Below are positions 1 to 10,065 of a DNA stretch of 43,151 nucleotides, in pieces; position 1 is the first letter of the stretch; each line of letters opens with the position of its first letter. This DNA comes from Erysipelotrichaceae bacterium (lineage in GTDB: Bacteria > Bacillota_I > Bacilli_A > Erysipelotrichales > Erysipelotrichaceae): assembly GCA_029227155.1 (NCBI GenBank), contig JAQXZJ010000061.1, positions 1 to 43,151 on the forward strand, in the 5' to 3' direction. The notes under the pieces were generated by a model. The model saw nothing but the letters and a program-made list of their open reading frames with translations. It did not search any database and was not told the origin of the DNA. The position numbers were made by a program, and so were the translations under genes.

Positions 1-31
1 ATTTTGATAGAATATACAAGGAGGGTATGAT

Positions 32-1105
32 ATGAAATTTAAAAAATATTTCTATGAAAATTATGCTATGGATACCCCTTTTGATTGTAATCATCCAAGG
101 TATGTATTGTCTTTAGATGGTGTTGATGAGATATTAGAAAAAATAATTAGACATGAACCCTATACTCTAACAATATCTGATTTCGAACAAGTAGATTTAG
201 TAACGAAATTATTACATGTTGAAGTACTTCAACATGTAAATAATCGACTAGCCATGGCTGTACCTTTCTTTGTTGAACAGGATGTTGCTGTCTTAAAAGA
301 AATCAGTAAACAAGCTGCCATTAGGATAGCGAATGAGATCATCAAACAGAAAGAAACGATCATCCAGATTGTAAAACAAGTAAACAATGGTTATTCTACC
401 GAAAGAAATCTATATCATCTTTTGTGTGGAGCTGTCTTTGATGGATTGATGTTTGACTATTTAGAACAACAACATTTAATAACCACTTCCCGTATACATA
501 AAACAGGATTGGATTATTTGGTAATTCTATATGAAGATGCTGCTTCTTTAAATGAATACAGTGATCTTTTGCTATGTTCTTATAATCGATTAGTAAAAAA
601 CGGAAAAGGATTTGTTTCCTTTGGAGATAGTAATGGAAATCGTAAGGATTTTTACCGTTATCTACGATTGAAAGAATTGAATCAACTTTCTGACTGTTCT
701 TATTTGGATCATTCTATAGATGAACTTATTGATAATTTTGAACGATTGATCGATGGTAAAAAAATAGATACTAAGTATATGAATGTTTATGAGTATTTTG
801 GATATTGTAATCATGGCCAGATCAATGTTCCCATTTATGATAAAGATGACTATGAAATAGCCTATCAGTTATATCTATTGATCTTACAGATAGCAAGTGA
901 ACAAATCTATGATGCATTATCTTTCATACAAACAGACAAAAGATTGTTAGCAATCTCTCATAAGGTTGAAGCAAAAGATATTGCTAATGAAATCTATCAT
1001 TTAATCTTTGGTGAAGTAAATGAATTATTAGTAGATTGTGATTTCATAATGAAACCACAATCTATCATAGGACAAGGTAGATACTTACAAGCTTTTGAAC
1101 ACTAA
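32..1105 (+). CDS. hypothetical protein, 357 aa
   Basis: Long ORF with AAGGAGGG SD just upstream, followed by a hairpin terminator; no family recognised. Confidence 0.8.
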   Translation: MKFKKYFYENYAMDTPFDCNHPRYVLSLDGVDEILEKIIRHEPYTLTISDFEQVDLVTKLLHVEVLQHVNNRLAMAVPFFVEQDVAVLKEISKQAAIRIANEIIKQKETIIQIVKQVNNGYSTERNLYHLLCGAVFDGLMFDYLEQQHLITTSRIHKTGLDYLVILYEDAASLNEYSDLLLCSYNRLVKNGKGFVSFGDSNGNRKDFYRYLRLKELNQLSDCSYLDHSIDELIDNFERLIDGKKIDTKYMNVYEYFGYCNHGQINVPIYDKDDYEIAYQLYLLILQIASEQIYDALSFIQTDKRLLAISHKVEAKDIANEIYHLIFGEVNELLVDCDFIMKPQSIIGQGRYLQAFEH

Positions 1106-1134
1106 AAAATGTCATATCAACTATGACATTTTTT
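1105..1134 (+). terminator. intrinsic terminator after 357-aa ORF
   Basis: AAAAAATGTCATA tcaac TATGACATTTTTTC inverted repeat with T tract. Confidence 0.8.
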
Positions 1135-1438
1135 CATCATAAATCAATAATATACTTCTGTTTGAGATGAGCACAACGACTAGGAGGTCAGTTGCTGTAG
1201 GTAAGCGCCTCTTTAATTTCCCTTATTATATTCCCTATTTCCGTGAATCTGCACGTTTTTATGTAGCGTACAAAAATCAAAAAAGTTACTATCTACTGTT
1301 CAAAACTGCTATCCAAATCGTTATTATAGTTAAAACATCCGCCTTTTTTGATTATGCTAATGACTAACAGATTTTTTACTTTATAGCACCAGTTCGATTT
1401 TTTTTAGAGTTCATCAAAAAACAAAGGCAAAATTTGGG

Positions 1439-1480
1439 ACAAAAAAACCGAAAAACCTCTATCAAAGGCTCTTCGGTAAT
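1439..1480 (-). terminator. terminator downstream of tRNA-Arg
   Basis: minus strand ACCGAAGAGCCTTTGATAGAGGTTTTTCGGTTTTTTT. Confidence 0.7.
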
Positions 1481-1486
1481 TTACAA

Positions 1487-1561
1487 TGGCCTCCCTAGTA
1501 GGAATCGAACCTACAACTGGCCCTTAGGAGGGGCCCGTTATATCCATTTAACTATAGAGAG
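1487..1561 (-). tRNA. tRNA-Arg(CCT)
   Basis: minus strand CTCTCTA...GGCCC CTCCTAA GGGCC...GTAGG TTCGATT CCTAC TAGGGAG G CCA; all four stems pair. Confidence 0.95.
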
Positions 1562-1648
1562 AATATATTTCATGCGCTTATTCATTATACTATATTGTTT
1601 CATCAAAAGCAAAAATGTGTTAGAATTGTTCGTTGAAGGAGGAATCTT

Positions 1649-2188
1649 ATGAGAAATTTATATGATAATCAAATTATTGATTATAATGATGGAAATACTG
1701 AATTTGTAAAAGAATTTAATGAACAGATTCATGAATATGGTGCCATTGTTTATAATCATGAATATAATACCTATCAATATATTACATCATTTGAACAGAT
1801 TGATTTTAAAAAAGAAGTTTTACCTTATTACTTTAAAGTCATGACTAGCAAACTTCCAAATGGAATGGATCTCACTATGAACTATGAATTTCAACCAGAA
1901 CAGGAAGAAGATGAAGAAATCCTAGCAACATGGAAAGAAATCTCACAAATAGAATTACCAACCTATGATTATGAAGAAGATGGAGAAGTCTATTCCAATG
2001 GATTTGTTAAGATGAATACCAAGCCATCCAAACATACTGTGTGGATCTTAAAATCATCTGGTAAGGACTTCCTATTTGAACAAGATATGTTATTGATACA
2101 ACCAATCATTAAATACTTAACCATTGTACAAGCTGTAATTCGTAATCACACAACAGCACCATTTGATACCAAGAAATCACTACATTAA
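1649..2188 (+). CDS. hypothetical protein, 179 aa, acidic
   Basis: ORF with GAAGGAGG SD, followed by a terminator. Confidence 0.75.
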   Translation: MRNLYDNQIIDYNDGNTEFVKEFNEQIHEYGAIVYNHEYNTYQYITSFEQIDFKKEVLPYYFKVMTSKLPNGMDLTMNYEFQPEQEEDEEILATWKEISQIELPTYDYEEDGEVYSNGFVKMNTKPSKHTVWILKSSGKDFLFEQDMLLIQPIIKYLTIVQAVIRNHTTAPFDTKKSLH

Positions 2189-2208
2189 GCACCTTAGGGT
2201 GCTTTTCT
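2188..2208 (+). terminator. intrinsic terminator
   Basis: AGCACCTTAGGGTGCTTTTC. Confidence 0.7.
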
Positions 2209-2212
2209 TATG

Positions 2213-2242
2213 AAAAAGTGTAGCCTGAATAACAGGCTACAC
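2213..2242 (-). terminator. terminator for DUF885 lipoprotein gene
   Basis: perfect GTGTAGCCTG/CAGGCTACAC hairpin followed on minus strand by TTTTTC. Confidence 0.8.
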
Positions 2243-2249
2243 AATGTAA

Positions 2250-3965
2250 CTATTTTTTGGACTTGATATATTCATCTACTCGATCACTTAGATATTCATA
2301 GGAGCATGGTCCAGTATTTAAAATCACTTCATGGAATTCTTTTGCTACAAACTGATCTTTTAATTTAGATTCTGCTCTTTCTCTTAATTCCGACATTTTT
2401 AAATAGCCAAATCCATAAGGAAGATACAACCCTGGATCTTGTAAAACTAACTCATAAATGTATTCTCCATCCATTCCAAATGGTGTTAAGTAATCATTTA
2501 CTTCTTCTAAGGTTGCACCATTATAATTAACCATAATATCTACTAGACATACTAACCAGTAAGATAAATAACTATTGATCTGTAATAGTTCAATCAAAGA
2601 TTCATTGGTAACATCCCCCATGTTATAACTATCCATTTCAACATATACTGCCCATCCTTCTGCATAACCAATATAGTTCATAACATTGTTGATTGGATGA
2701 AAGTTATGATTCATGAAATAGTTCGTTTGATACAAATGCCCTGGGTATCCTTCATGAGCTAAGGTATTAAACAAATCTGTTACAACTGGATTGACCCGAA
2801 TCACATTTTCTTGTTTCCGATCCACTGGTGGAATCAGATAATAAGCCGCAATCGCATCACTTACAACAGTTGGATCTAAATAGTCCACTGTATAGGTCAC
2901 ATTCGTAATCTCAGGATAGTTTTCTTTGATTTGTTGTTGTAGATGATTCAGAATTTCATTTGCATCAGAACTATCATAGACTGGAGCGAACAAGTCATCA
3001 AATGATATTTCATTCTTCATAACAATTTGAGTCATATCGTTCAAACCATCTTCAATTGCTTCTTCTAATTGTTTTTCAATTTCTTTTACTGATAGATTGG
3101 TACTGGTTTTTTCCTTCAGACGTAATTCATAGTATTTTTTACCATCTTCCCAATTTGCATAGGCACCATTATTGGTTGCTGTACCCTTCAACTTTGTAAA
3201 ATATGCCACAATATCTTGGTATGCAGGAATCAGATAATCCTTCACAGCTTGTTTTACCTGTGCTTGATAATCTGCTTTCAAAGAATCAGAAATACCATCA
3301 AACTTATCAATCCGAGTACATAAAACCTTTTCTACCCCATTTGGATTTCCGCTCAAAAACCGATTACATTGATCAATAATAGCTTCAATCGTAATATCCG
3401 ATTGAACAATTCCTTTATCCACTTGTTTTGTTGTATAATCGAAACATTCTTGAATATAATCTCGAGATTGTTGTAGATAAACGATTACATCTTGAATATC
3501 CTGTTCTTCTCTTAGCTCAAATTCCGTAAATATTGTAATCAAATCATTATTGATTCCATCATTTGGAGTAAAAACAAACTCATAGTCCATTAATCCTTCA
3601 TATTGTAGTCCCAAATTCAGAAAAGTTAAAAACCGATCATAATAATTCTTCTGATGATCCGTTAATAAAGAACGATCAATATTCTCTAACTTAGTCTTTG
3701 CTTCCTTGATGACTTCAAAGTCAGGCCCATCAGCATGTCCCATACTAACTTCCATGTCTTCTAAGCCATACGCACTTAGATCAGCAACCAAATAATGTGC
3801 AGAAAGCTTGCTTGTTGAAAGTTCCGTAATCCACGCATCATTCAGATATTCTTCAAACTTTTTCTGTTCTGCTATAGCTTTTGAAGAATCTAAGTCTGGA
3901 TTCTTTTTCCCACATCCTGCAAGAATCAAAAACAATGCTAAACAAATTAATAGGCTCTTTTTCAT
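2250..3965 (-). CDS. DUF885 family lipoprotein (putative metallopeptidase-like)
   Basis: lipobox LILAGCGKK at N-terminus; LAHEGYPGHLYQ motif typical of DUF885. Confidence 0.85.
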   Translation of the reverse strand: MKKSLLICLALFLILAGCGKKNPDLDSSKAIAEQKKFEEYLNDAWITELSTSKLSAHYLVADLSAYGLEDMEVSMGHADGPDFEVIKEAKTKLENIDRSLLTDHQKNYYDRFLTFLNLGLQYEGLMDYEFVFTPNDGINNDLITIFTEFELREEQDIQDVIVYLQQSRDYIQECFDYTTKQVDKGIVQSDITIEAIIDQCNRFLSGNPNGVEKVLCTRIDKFDGISDSLKADYQAQVKQAVKDYLIPAYQDIVAYFTKLKGTATNNGAYANWEDGKKYYELRLKEKTSTNLSVKEIEKQLEEAIEDGLNDMTQIVMKNEISFDDLFAPVYDSSDANEILNHLQQQIKENYPEITNVTYTVDYLDPTVVSDAIAAYYLIPPVDRKQENVIRVNPVVTDLFNTLAHEGYPGHLYQTNYFMNHNFHPINNVMNYIGYAEGWAVYVEMDSYNMGDVTNESLIELLQINSYLSYWLVCLVDIMVNYNGATLEEVNDYLTPFGMDGEYIYELVLQDPGLYLPYGFGYLKMSELRERAESKLKDQFVAKEFHEVILNTGPCSYEYLSDRVDEYIKSKK

Positions 3966-3984
3966 ATTGTCCCCTCCAATCGAA

Positions 3985-5037
3985 CTATAACTTTCTCATT
4001 ACCATCCACCGACGAATTCGTTGTACCACAGCATAGGCAAAATTAAAACCATGATACAAGATTGGATGAACTGGATAATCCAATTCTCCAATATACTCAT
4101 CCATTGGTGCATCTTGGGTAAATCCATGTTTAAACATATACAAGCCATCTTCATTATCTTCTTTGATAATGCCTCCCATGTCATAAATGTGACATCCTGT
4201 TTTACATGCCCAATCCATCAAAACACATTGCATTAGATAATTAGGATATAATTTCCGTTTTACATTCGAACTACCTGAATGATAATACATCATTCTTCCT
4301 CCATAATTGACACCGAAAGCCCCTGATAAATAATCATCTTCATGTTTGATCAAATAAAGTCTTACTTCATCATGAGTAAAATGATTCAACATATCTTCAA
4401 AGAATTCTCTTGGTTTATATTCAATATGATCCCGCTGGGCCGTAATCTTTAAGATTTCCATGAAAATATCTAAATTTTCCTTCGTTCCACCTTCTATAAT
4501 CTCTAAATTAGAACGAGAAGCAATCCGAATATTTCTCCGTGTATGCTTACTAAAAGTAGGAACGAGTTGTTCAATGGTCATTCCTTCAATCGGAACCACC
4601 ATCGAACGCCGAGATAAAATTAAGTCTAATTTACTATATCCTTCTCCACGAATATAAAATCCTGCTTTCTTGAATTGTTTTTCTAATTCTTTATCATCCT
4701 GAATGTTTGGATCAAATTTAATCATAAACGCATGATACTTTTTCACAAGTGGTTTCATTTCCTCAATCAAACGTAACACGATATCAGGAGAAGTAATCTT
4801 GCATACAGGTCCTCTTTGGGCATAAAGAATGGTCAATCCAAAGGCAATTGGACGCACATAAATGGTACACGCTGCTGTCATTTCCCCATTTTCTTCTAAA
4901 TACACATATTCACTTTTTAAATGTTTTTTAACATTTGACCAGCGATAATCCTGATAGAAATGTGCATTTTTAAAATGAGAAGTAAAAGCAATATATCGTT
5001 CTATATCTTTTTGGTTGTTTTGATCTAAAATTGGCAT
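3985..5037 (-). CDS. FemAB/FemX family peptidoglycan-bridge aminoacyltransferase (GNAT fold)
   Basis: MPILDQNNQKDIERYIAFTSHFKNAHFYQDYRWSNVKK..., KHTRRNIRIASRSNLEI and YDMGG motifs. Confidence 0.85.
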   Translation of the reverse strand: MPILDQNNQKDIERYIAFTSHFKNAHFYQDYRWSNVKKHLKSEYVYLEENGEMTAACTIYVRPIAFGLTILYAQRGPVCKITSPDIVLRLIEEMKPLVKKYHAFMIKFDPNIQDDKELEKQFKKAGFYIRGEGYSKLDLILSRRSMVVPIEGMTIEQLVPTFSKHTRRNIRIASRSNLEIIEGGTKENLDIFMEILKITAQRDHIEYKPREFFEDMLNHFTHDEVRLYLIKHEDDYLSGAFGVNYGGRMMYYHSGSSNVKRKLYPNYLMQCVLMDWACKTGCHIYDMGGIIKEDNEDGLYMFKHGFTQDAPMDEYIGELDYPVHPILYHGFNFAYAVVQRIRRWMVMRKL

Positions 5038-5151
5038 ACATATACTCCTATTCTTTCTTTAACAATAAATATTTGAATTGATTCCGAATTACCTCATTAC
5101 TATTCTGTATTATATTATACCCAACTTCGAAGCCATTTACTATATGAAACA

Positions 5152-5175
5152 AAAGAAACAATCCCTTGGATTGCT
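5152..5175 (-). terminator. terminator for nadK
   Basis: CAATCC ctt GGATTG hairpin followed by T-rich tract on minus strand. Confidence 0.6.
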
Positions 5176-5972
5176 TACTCTTTCAATAGTTTTTCTCTAA
5201 TTTTGGTTGTTGAATCAATATCATGATAACGAACACTAGAAATCCGTTCTGGAATAATTTCAATTTCTACTTTTGTAACAGCATCTACTTCTACATTTCG
5301 TCCATCTAACGTGAATAGAAGATCCGTTGGTTCTAAATCTAATTGGATTTTCTTATCATCAGGAATTACGAAGCTGTTTAGAAGGTTGTTATAATGGCGA
5401 TTGGTCAATGGAGCAATCGGTGTAATCTGCAAAGTCTGTAAATCAGCATCAACCAAGCTTCCACCAAAACTCATATTATAAGCGGTAGAACCAGTTGAAG
5501 TAGATACCAAAATACCATCCCCTGCAAATTGTTCTAATAAATTTCCATTAATGGAAATTGCTAATCGGATCGCCTTTAAAGACTGTTTACGAATCACAAC
5601 TTCATTGATAGAATAGAATACTTCTTTCTGCGTCGCACCATAAACCGTTGTTTTTTGAATATCCAACAATTGTTTATGACATTGTCTATGATTCAGATGA
5701 GCAATAAACTCTTCTACATCATCTTTGGTTAACTCTTGTAAAAAACCTAAAGTTCCTGCATGAATCCCAATATAACAACATTTCGTATCAAAGTTATTCT
5801 CATGAACCATGCGTAAGAAGCTTCCATCCCCTCCGATAGCAACTGCTAAATCCGGATGTTCATTCACCATCTGATATCCATTTTGGATAAACTCTTGTTC
5901 CACATATTGTGCCAGTTTTCTAGATTTATCATTCTGATTTACAAATAGTTGAACGGTTTTAATTTCTTTCAT
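5175..5972 (-). CDS. nadK: NAD kinase
   Basis: GGDGSFLR, GDGILVSTSTGSTAYNMSFGG and ITPIAP motifs. Confidence 0.95.
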   Translation of the reverse strand: MKEIKTVQLFVNQNDKSRKLAQYVEQEFIQNGYQMVNEHPDLAVAIGGDGSFLRMVHENNFDTKCCYIGIHAGTLGFLQELTKDDVEEFIAHLNHRQCHKQLLDIQKTTVYGATQKEVFYSINEVVIRKQSLKAIRLAISINGNLLEQFAGDGILVSTSTGSTAYNMSFGGSLVDADLQTLQITPIAPLTNRHYNNLLNSFVIPDDKKIQLDLEPTDLLFTLDGRNVEVDAVTKVEIEIIPERISSVRYHDIDSTTKIREKLLKE

Positions 5973-5981
5973 CTTTAACTC

Positions 5982-6497
5982 CTAACTCATAATTTCTTCA
6001 TCATCTTCAATGACTGTAGTTTTCTTTTGTTTCTTCTTTTCTTGTAGGTTTTTAAAGGATGAGCGCTCCAAACGAGCTAAGATATGAGTAATAAAGTAAT
6101 AGCACAATCCTGCAGGAACACAAACCCAAGTAAATGAGGAACCAATACAAAGCCCCATACATGCGGCTAACCACAATCCTGCAGCCGTTGTTAATCCCCG
6201 AATTTCATTTTTGATCGTAACAATGATTACGCCTCCACACAAAAATCCGACTCCAGATACTACTTGAGCAGCCAATCGATTTGGATCAGCATAACCTGTT
6301 GATGAGGCGGTCAAACTACCAATGACCATTACGATACAAGATCCTAAACAAACCATTGCGTGAGTCTTAATTCCTGCTGGTTTTCCGTATTTTTCACGGT
6401 CATAACCAATCGCTGCACCAAATAAGGTAGCCAAAAGGATTTTTAAACTAATCAAAAAATACTCAGAAGAAAAAATAGCTTCCAACACAATAATCAC
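5982..6497 (-). CDS. MgtC/SapB family membrane protein
   Basis: GAAIGYDREKYGKPAGIKTHAMVCLGSCIVMVIGS and QVVSGVGFLCGGVI motifs. Confidence 0.9.
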   Translation of the reverse strand: MIIVLEAIFSSEYFLISLKILLATLFGAAIGYDREKYGKPAGIKTHAMVCLGSCIVMVIGSLTASSTGYADPNRLAAQVVSGVGFLCGGVIIVTIKNEIRGLTTAAGLWLAACMGLCIGSSFTWVCVPAGLCYYFITHILARLERSSFKNLQEKKKQKKTTVIEDDEEIMS

Positions 6498-6563
6498 CCT
6501 CTAATCTATCATTCAAGTATATACCCATTTCAAAATAACACAACCGGAAACCACAAACTTCCA

Positions 6564-7664
6564 CTATTTCCAACAAAAACTTGCTAAACGTTCCGTTACC
6601 TTACCATCAGTATAAGCTAGATATTTTTGTTTAAATGTTAGCATTGTCTCAGTTGGATATGGTTGTTTCATTGCATCAAATAATTCTCTCGCACTTTGAA
6701 ATACACAACCAGGTAATTCCTGATACAAAGAAACATTCAGTCCTACGTCCTCACAATATTCTTCATAATCATATACATATAAGAACACCGGACGATCAAT
6801 CGCAACGGCTTCCAATGTTAAAGCAGAATAATCACTAATTACAACATCTGCAATCGTTAATAAATCCAATGATGAAACCTCAGGAATCGTTAAGATTCTA
6901 GGATCTGTTATTTCCATCTGGAATAAAGGATGATGTTTAAAAATCAGTGTATATCGTTCAAAATCAAAATCTTGTAAAAACTGTTCTATATGAACCCCTT
7001 TGTTTCTACGAAACGTTGGTGCATATAAAACAATTGGTTTCTCACTTTTTAATTCGGGATAAGCAGTTAAGATTCTTTGACGAATTTGTTGTTTTGATTC
7101 TGTTAAGTAATCAATTCTAGGTAAACCAATCGTTATAAATTTATCTGTATCTGTATGAAATGCTTGTGCAAAATAAGGAATCATCGCATCGGATGCAGAA
7201 ACAACAGCATCATAATTTTGATGCATCCTCATTGCCTGGGAAATACTAGCATTTCTACCACCTGCACTACCCGTCGTTTGTAAACCAAACTTTTTAATCG
7301 CACCTAATGCATGCCAGATCTGTACAACTTTCATTCCTTGACGATGATGGAACATACTAACTGGTATACAATAGGTATCTATAATAACGATTCTCGCATT
7401 AGATAAATGAAATAATTGCACATACATATGCAGATAGAATCCAATCATGCTCTTCAGACTCTTTTTTAACATCCGATTCAAAACGACTACTTCAGCATCT
7501 GGATGTTGTTTCAATAATTCATCTTTTAACATAATAAAATCAAGACTTGGAGTATCACTTTGCCGCGATAGCATAACTACTTTATTTTGTTTCATTGGAC
7601 GTAATTTCATCATGAAATATACGAGCCGTAAATGTAAGAAAAATAACTCAATCAATAGTTTCAT
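6564..7664 (-). CDS. CDP-glycerol:glycerophosphate glycerophosphotransferase family (TagB/TagF-like)
   Basis: VQIWHALGAIKKFG, LYAPTFRRN, VVISDYSALTLEA motifs. Confidence 0.9.
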   Translation of the reverse strand: MKLLIELFFLHLRLVYFMMKLRPMKQNKVVMLSRQSDTPSLDFIMLKDELLKQHPDAEVVVLNRMLKKSLKSMIGFYLHMYVQLFHLSNARIVIIDTYCIPVSMFHHRQGMKVVQIWHALGAIKKFGLQTTGSAGGRNASISQAMRMHQNYDAVVSASDAMIPYFAQAFHTDTDKFITIGLPRIDYLTESKQQIRQRILTAYPELKSEKPIVLYAPTFRRNKGVHIEQFLQDFDFERYTLIFKHHPLFQMEITDPRILTIPEVSSLDLLTIADVVISDYSALTLEAVAIDRPVFLYVYDYEEYCEDVGLNVSLYQELPGCVFQSARELFDAMKQPYPTETMLTFKQKYLAYTDGKVTERLASFCWK

Positions 7665-8656
7665 GATTGCCCTCCTTTTTTGGTGAATAGACGTATCATT
7701 CTTTTCACCTTAGGTAACAACATCCAATACTCTACTGAACATTGCAAAAACATGTTCTTATTTTCGAAATATTTATTTTGTTTCCAATTCGAATCATAGT
7801 GATTTAAACAAGCATAAGTTTCTTTAACGAACTTCCTTTTTAAAGGCTCCGTAGATGGAGAAACTTCCATCCTAAATCTAATATATGCATGCTTTAGAAA
7901 AATATAGGTTAAATATTCATCTAGACCCATTTGATCATGGGAATGATAAAAATCTTTTAGTTCATCCATTACAGGAAATAAGTCAAAAAACTTTTCATTC
8001 ATTTTTCCTGTTACTGAGCCATTTTCTCTACGAATATAGTGATAGAATGCCTCATCTACTTTTTCAATCCTATTTGCTACAAGCATTGCACTATAAAAGA
8101 ATAGCAGATCTTCAAAAACTTTATAGTTCTTAAAAGAAAGTTCATTGTCATCAATCATTTTTTTAGAGAATAATTTACTACATGAGAAAGCATTTGTAAA
8201 TCGAATCATTTCAGGATTATCTTTTAAGGACATAGAAAATTCGTTTTCATTCCCTAGCCCTTTTCTGACATATGTTCCATCTTCCAATTCAGAATAATAA
8301 CCAGAAACTACAATGTCCGATCCTTTTATTATTGCTTTTTGATACATCATTTCTAACATATTTAGATCGATATAATCATCACCATCACAAAAAGCCAGAT
8401 ACTCTCCTCGAGCTTGTTTTATTCCAATATTTCTCGCATTGGATACTCCACCGTTTTCAATGATTATTGATTGAATCAAATCCGGATACTTTTCCTTATA
8501 CTCTTGAATAATGACTTCACTATTATCTGAGCTCCCGTCATTTATAATAATAATTTCAATATCATGCAACGTCTGATTCACAAGAGAATCCAAACACTTC
8601 CTTAAATATTGTTCTGTATTATAAACAGGAACTATTACACTTACTTTAATAGACAT
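7661..8656 (-). CDS. glycosyltransferase family 2
   Basis: SVIVPVYNTEQYLRKCLDSLVNQTLHDIEIIIINDGSSDNS...FCDGDDYID. Confidence 0.95.
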   Translation of the reverse strand: MSIKVSVIVPVYNTEQYLRKCLDSLVNQTLHDIEIIIINDGSSDNSEVIIQEYKEKYPDLIQSIIIENGGVSNARNIGIKQARGEYLAFCDGDDYIDLNMLEMMYQKAIIKGSDIVVSGYYSELEDGTYVRKGLGNENEFSMSLKDNPEMIRFTNAFSCSKLFSKKMIDDNELSFKNYKVFEDLLFFYSAMLVANRIEKVDEAFYHYIRRENGSVTGKMNEKFFDLFPVMDELKDFYHSHDQMGLDEYLTYIFLKHAYIRFRMEVSPSTEPLKRKFVKETYACLNHYDSNWKQNKYFENKNMFLQCSVEYWMLLPKVKRMIRLFTKKGGQS

Positions 8657-8710
8657 AGAATTCCTCTTTTCATTATGATTAGTATATCATTTTTTTGAAT
8701 CATTCATTAA

Positions 8711-8735
8711 AAAAAGTAAACATTTGTTTACTCTT
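8711..8735 (-). terminator. terminator after TagF-like gene
   Basis: AGTAAACATTTGTTTACT palindrome followed on minus strand by T7. Confidence 0.7.
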
Positions 8736-9975
8736 TCTTAAAAACAAACTCTACCACCCGTTTTGCAGCTTGTCCATCATCTAAATATGTGTAGGTATCA
8801 TTAAACTTTTTATATTTTTCATCATATGTGAACGATTGAGCATCCTTAATTGCATCTAATAAATCATCTTCATTTTCAACAATTCTTCCTGGCAATTCAT
8901 CTAATGATATATAAAAATCACGCAAAACATGTTGATATTCATCTAAATCATACATATAGAAAATGATAGGTCTTTTCAAAATAGAAAAATCAAAGAACAC
9001 ACTAGAATAATCAGTAATTAATAAATCACTAATGATATATAAATCATTAATTTCGTTATAAGAACTAGCATCAAATACGAAACCAGCATATTTACTAAAA
9101 TCAAATTGATTTGCAACAAAATAATGTGCTCTAAATAAAATTACATATTCATCTGACAATTCTTTACGCAATCGATCAAAATCAACTTCTGTTTTATAAG
9201 TATACCCCAATCCACTTTTATGTTGATTGTCCCTCCATGTAGGAGCATATAAAATGACTTTTTTATCCATCGGTAAATTCAATGATTTCTTAATTTTATC
9301 AACATCTTCCTGTTGGTAGTTAATTAAATAATCATTTCTTGGATAACCCTTTTCAATGATGATATCATCCTTACCCACTGCTTTCAGATTAAAAGCAGAC
9401 GTAAACTTTTCAGTACAAAATTTAGATGGTGATAACAACCATGTATATTTTTTGGAATCCACTTGATATTTATAATGAATATCTTTAATCGAGTTCATTG
9501 CATTTCCACTCTCAACTTTGATATCAAAGCCTAATTTCTTTAAAGGTGTACCATGCCAACACTGCAAGTATACTTGATCTTTTTTCTTTAAAATTGCATC
9601 TGTTACACGAGAATTTGTTACCCAGTATTTACTTGTTGCATACATCTTGTAATATTCAACAGATCCATGTTTTACAATCTTTGTCCTTGGATTTCGGCTA
9701 ATGATTTCCTCACTAGATGGATCTAAAAAGAACCAAACAAATTCATAATCACTATAGTCATCACAATTTAACATATACTCATAAATTGCTTTAGGACTAT
9801 CCGCATATTTTCTTCCCATAAATGCTTCAAACAATACTCTTTTTTGATTCACTTTCCTTGGATAAAAGAATAAGTAGATTCCTCTTCGCACCGAGAACAT
9901 GCCTATTCTTAGTAATTTTCTAAAGAAATCACTCTTTTTTGCAATATTAACTAAAAATACTCTTATCTTATGCAT
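8728..9975 (-). CDS. CDP-glycerol glycerophosphotransferase family protein
   Basis: LQCWHGTPLKKLG, LYAPTWRDN, LLITDYSSVFFDF motifs. Confidence 0.95.
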   Translation of the reverse strand: MHKIRVFLVNIAKKSDFFRKLLRIGMFSVRRGIYLFFYPRKVNQKRVLFEAFMGRKYADSPKAIYEYMLNCDDYSDYEFVWFFLDPSSEEIISRNPRTKIVKHGSVEYYKMYATSKYWVTNSRVTDAILKKKDQVYLQCWHGTPLKKLGFDIKVESGNAMNSIKDIHYKYQVDSKKYTWLLSPSKFCTEKFTSAFNLKAVGKDDIIIEKGYPRNDYLINYQQEDVDKIKKSLNLPMDKKVILYAPTWRDNQHKSGLGYTYKTEVDFDRLRKELSDEYVILFRAHYFVANQFDFSKYAGFVFDASSYNEINDLYIISDLLITDYSSVFFDFSILKRPIIFYMYDLDEYQHVLRDFYISLDELPGRIVENEDDLLDAIKDAQSFTYDEKYKKFNDTYTYLDDGQAAKRVVEFVFKKE

Positions 9976-10065
9976 AATGTACCCCTTCCATTAACCATGA
10001 TATTATATCAATCCTTCATTTTTAAGGCAACCTACAAATTAGAATGACAAGAAATCTTTTCTTGT

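Noticed and set aside
1170-1260. SRP RNA-like motif (AGGTCAGTTGCTGTAGGTAAGCGCC)
   Set aside because: Superficial similarity only; the conserved GGUCAGGUCCGGAAGGAAGCAGCC apical motif is absent.
1167-1367. 66-aa plus-strand ORF MSTTTRRSVAVGKR...
   Set aside because: No SD and no family; more likely part of the degenerate or repeat-like segment than a protein gene.
1434-1652. 72-aa plus-strand ORF
   Set aside because: Reads through tRNA-Arg(CCT) antisense sequence; not a gene.
3999-4236. Small ORFs on both strands within the FemAB gene
   Set aside because: Alternative-frame translations of a well-supported CDS.
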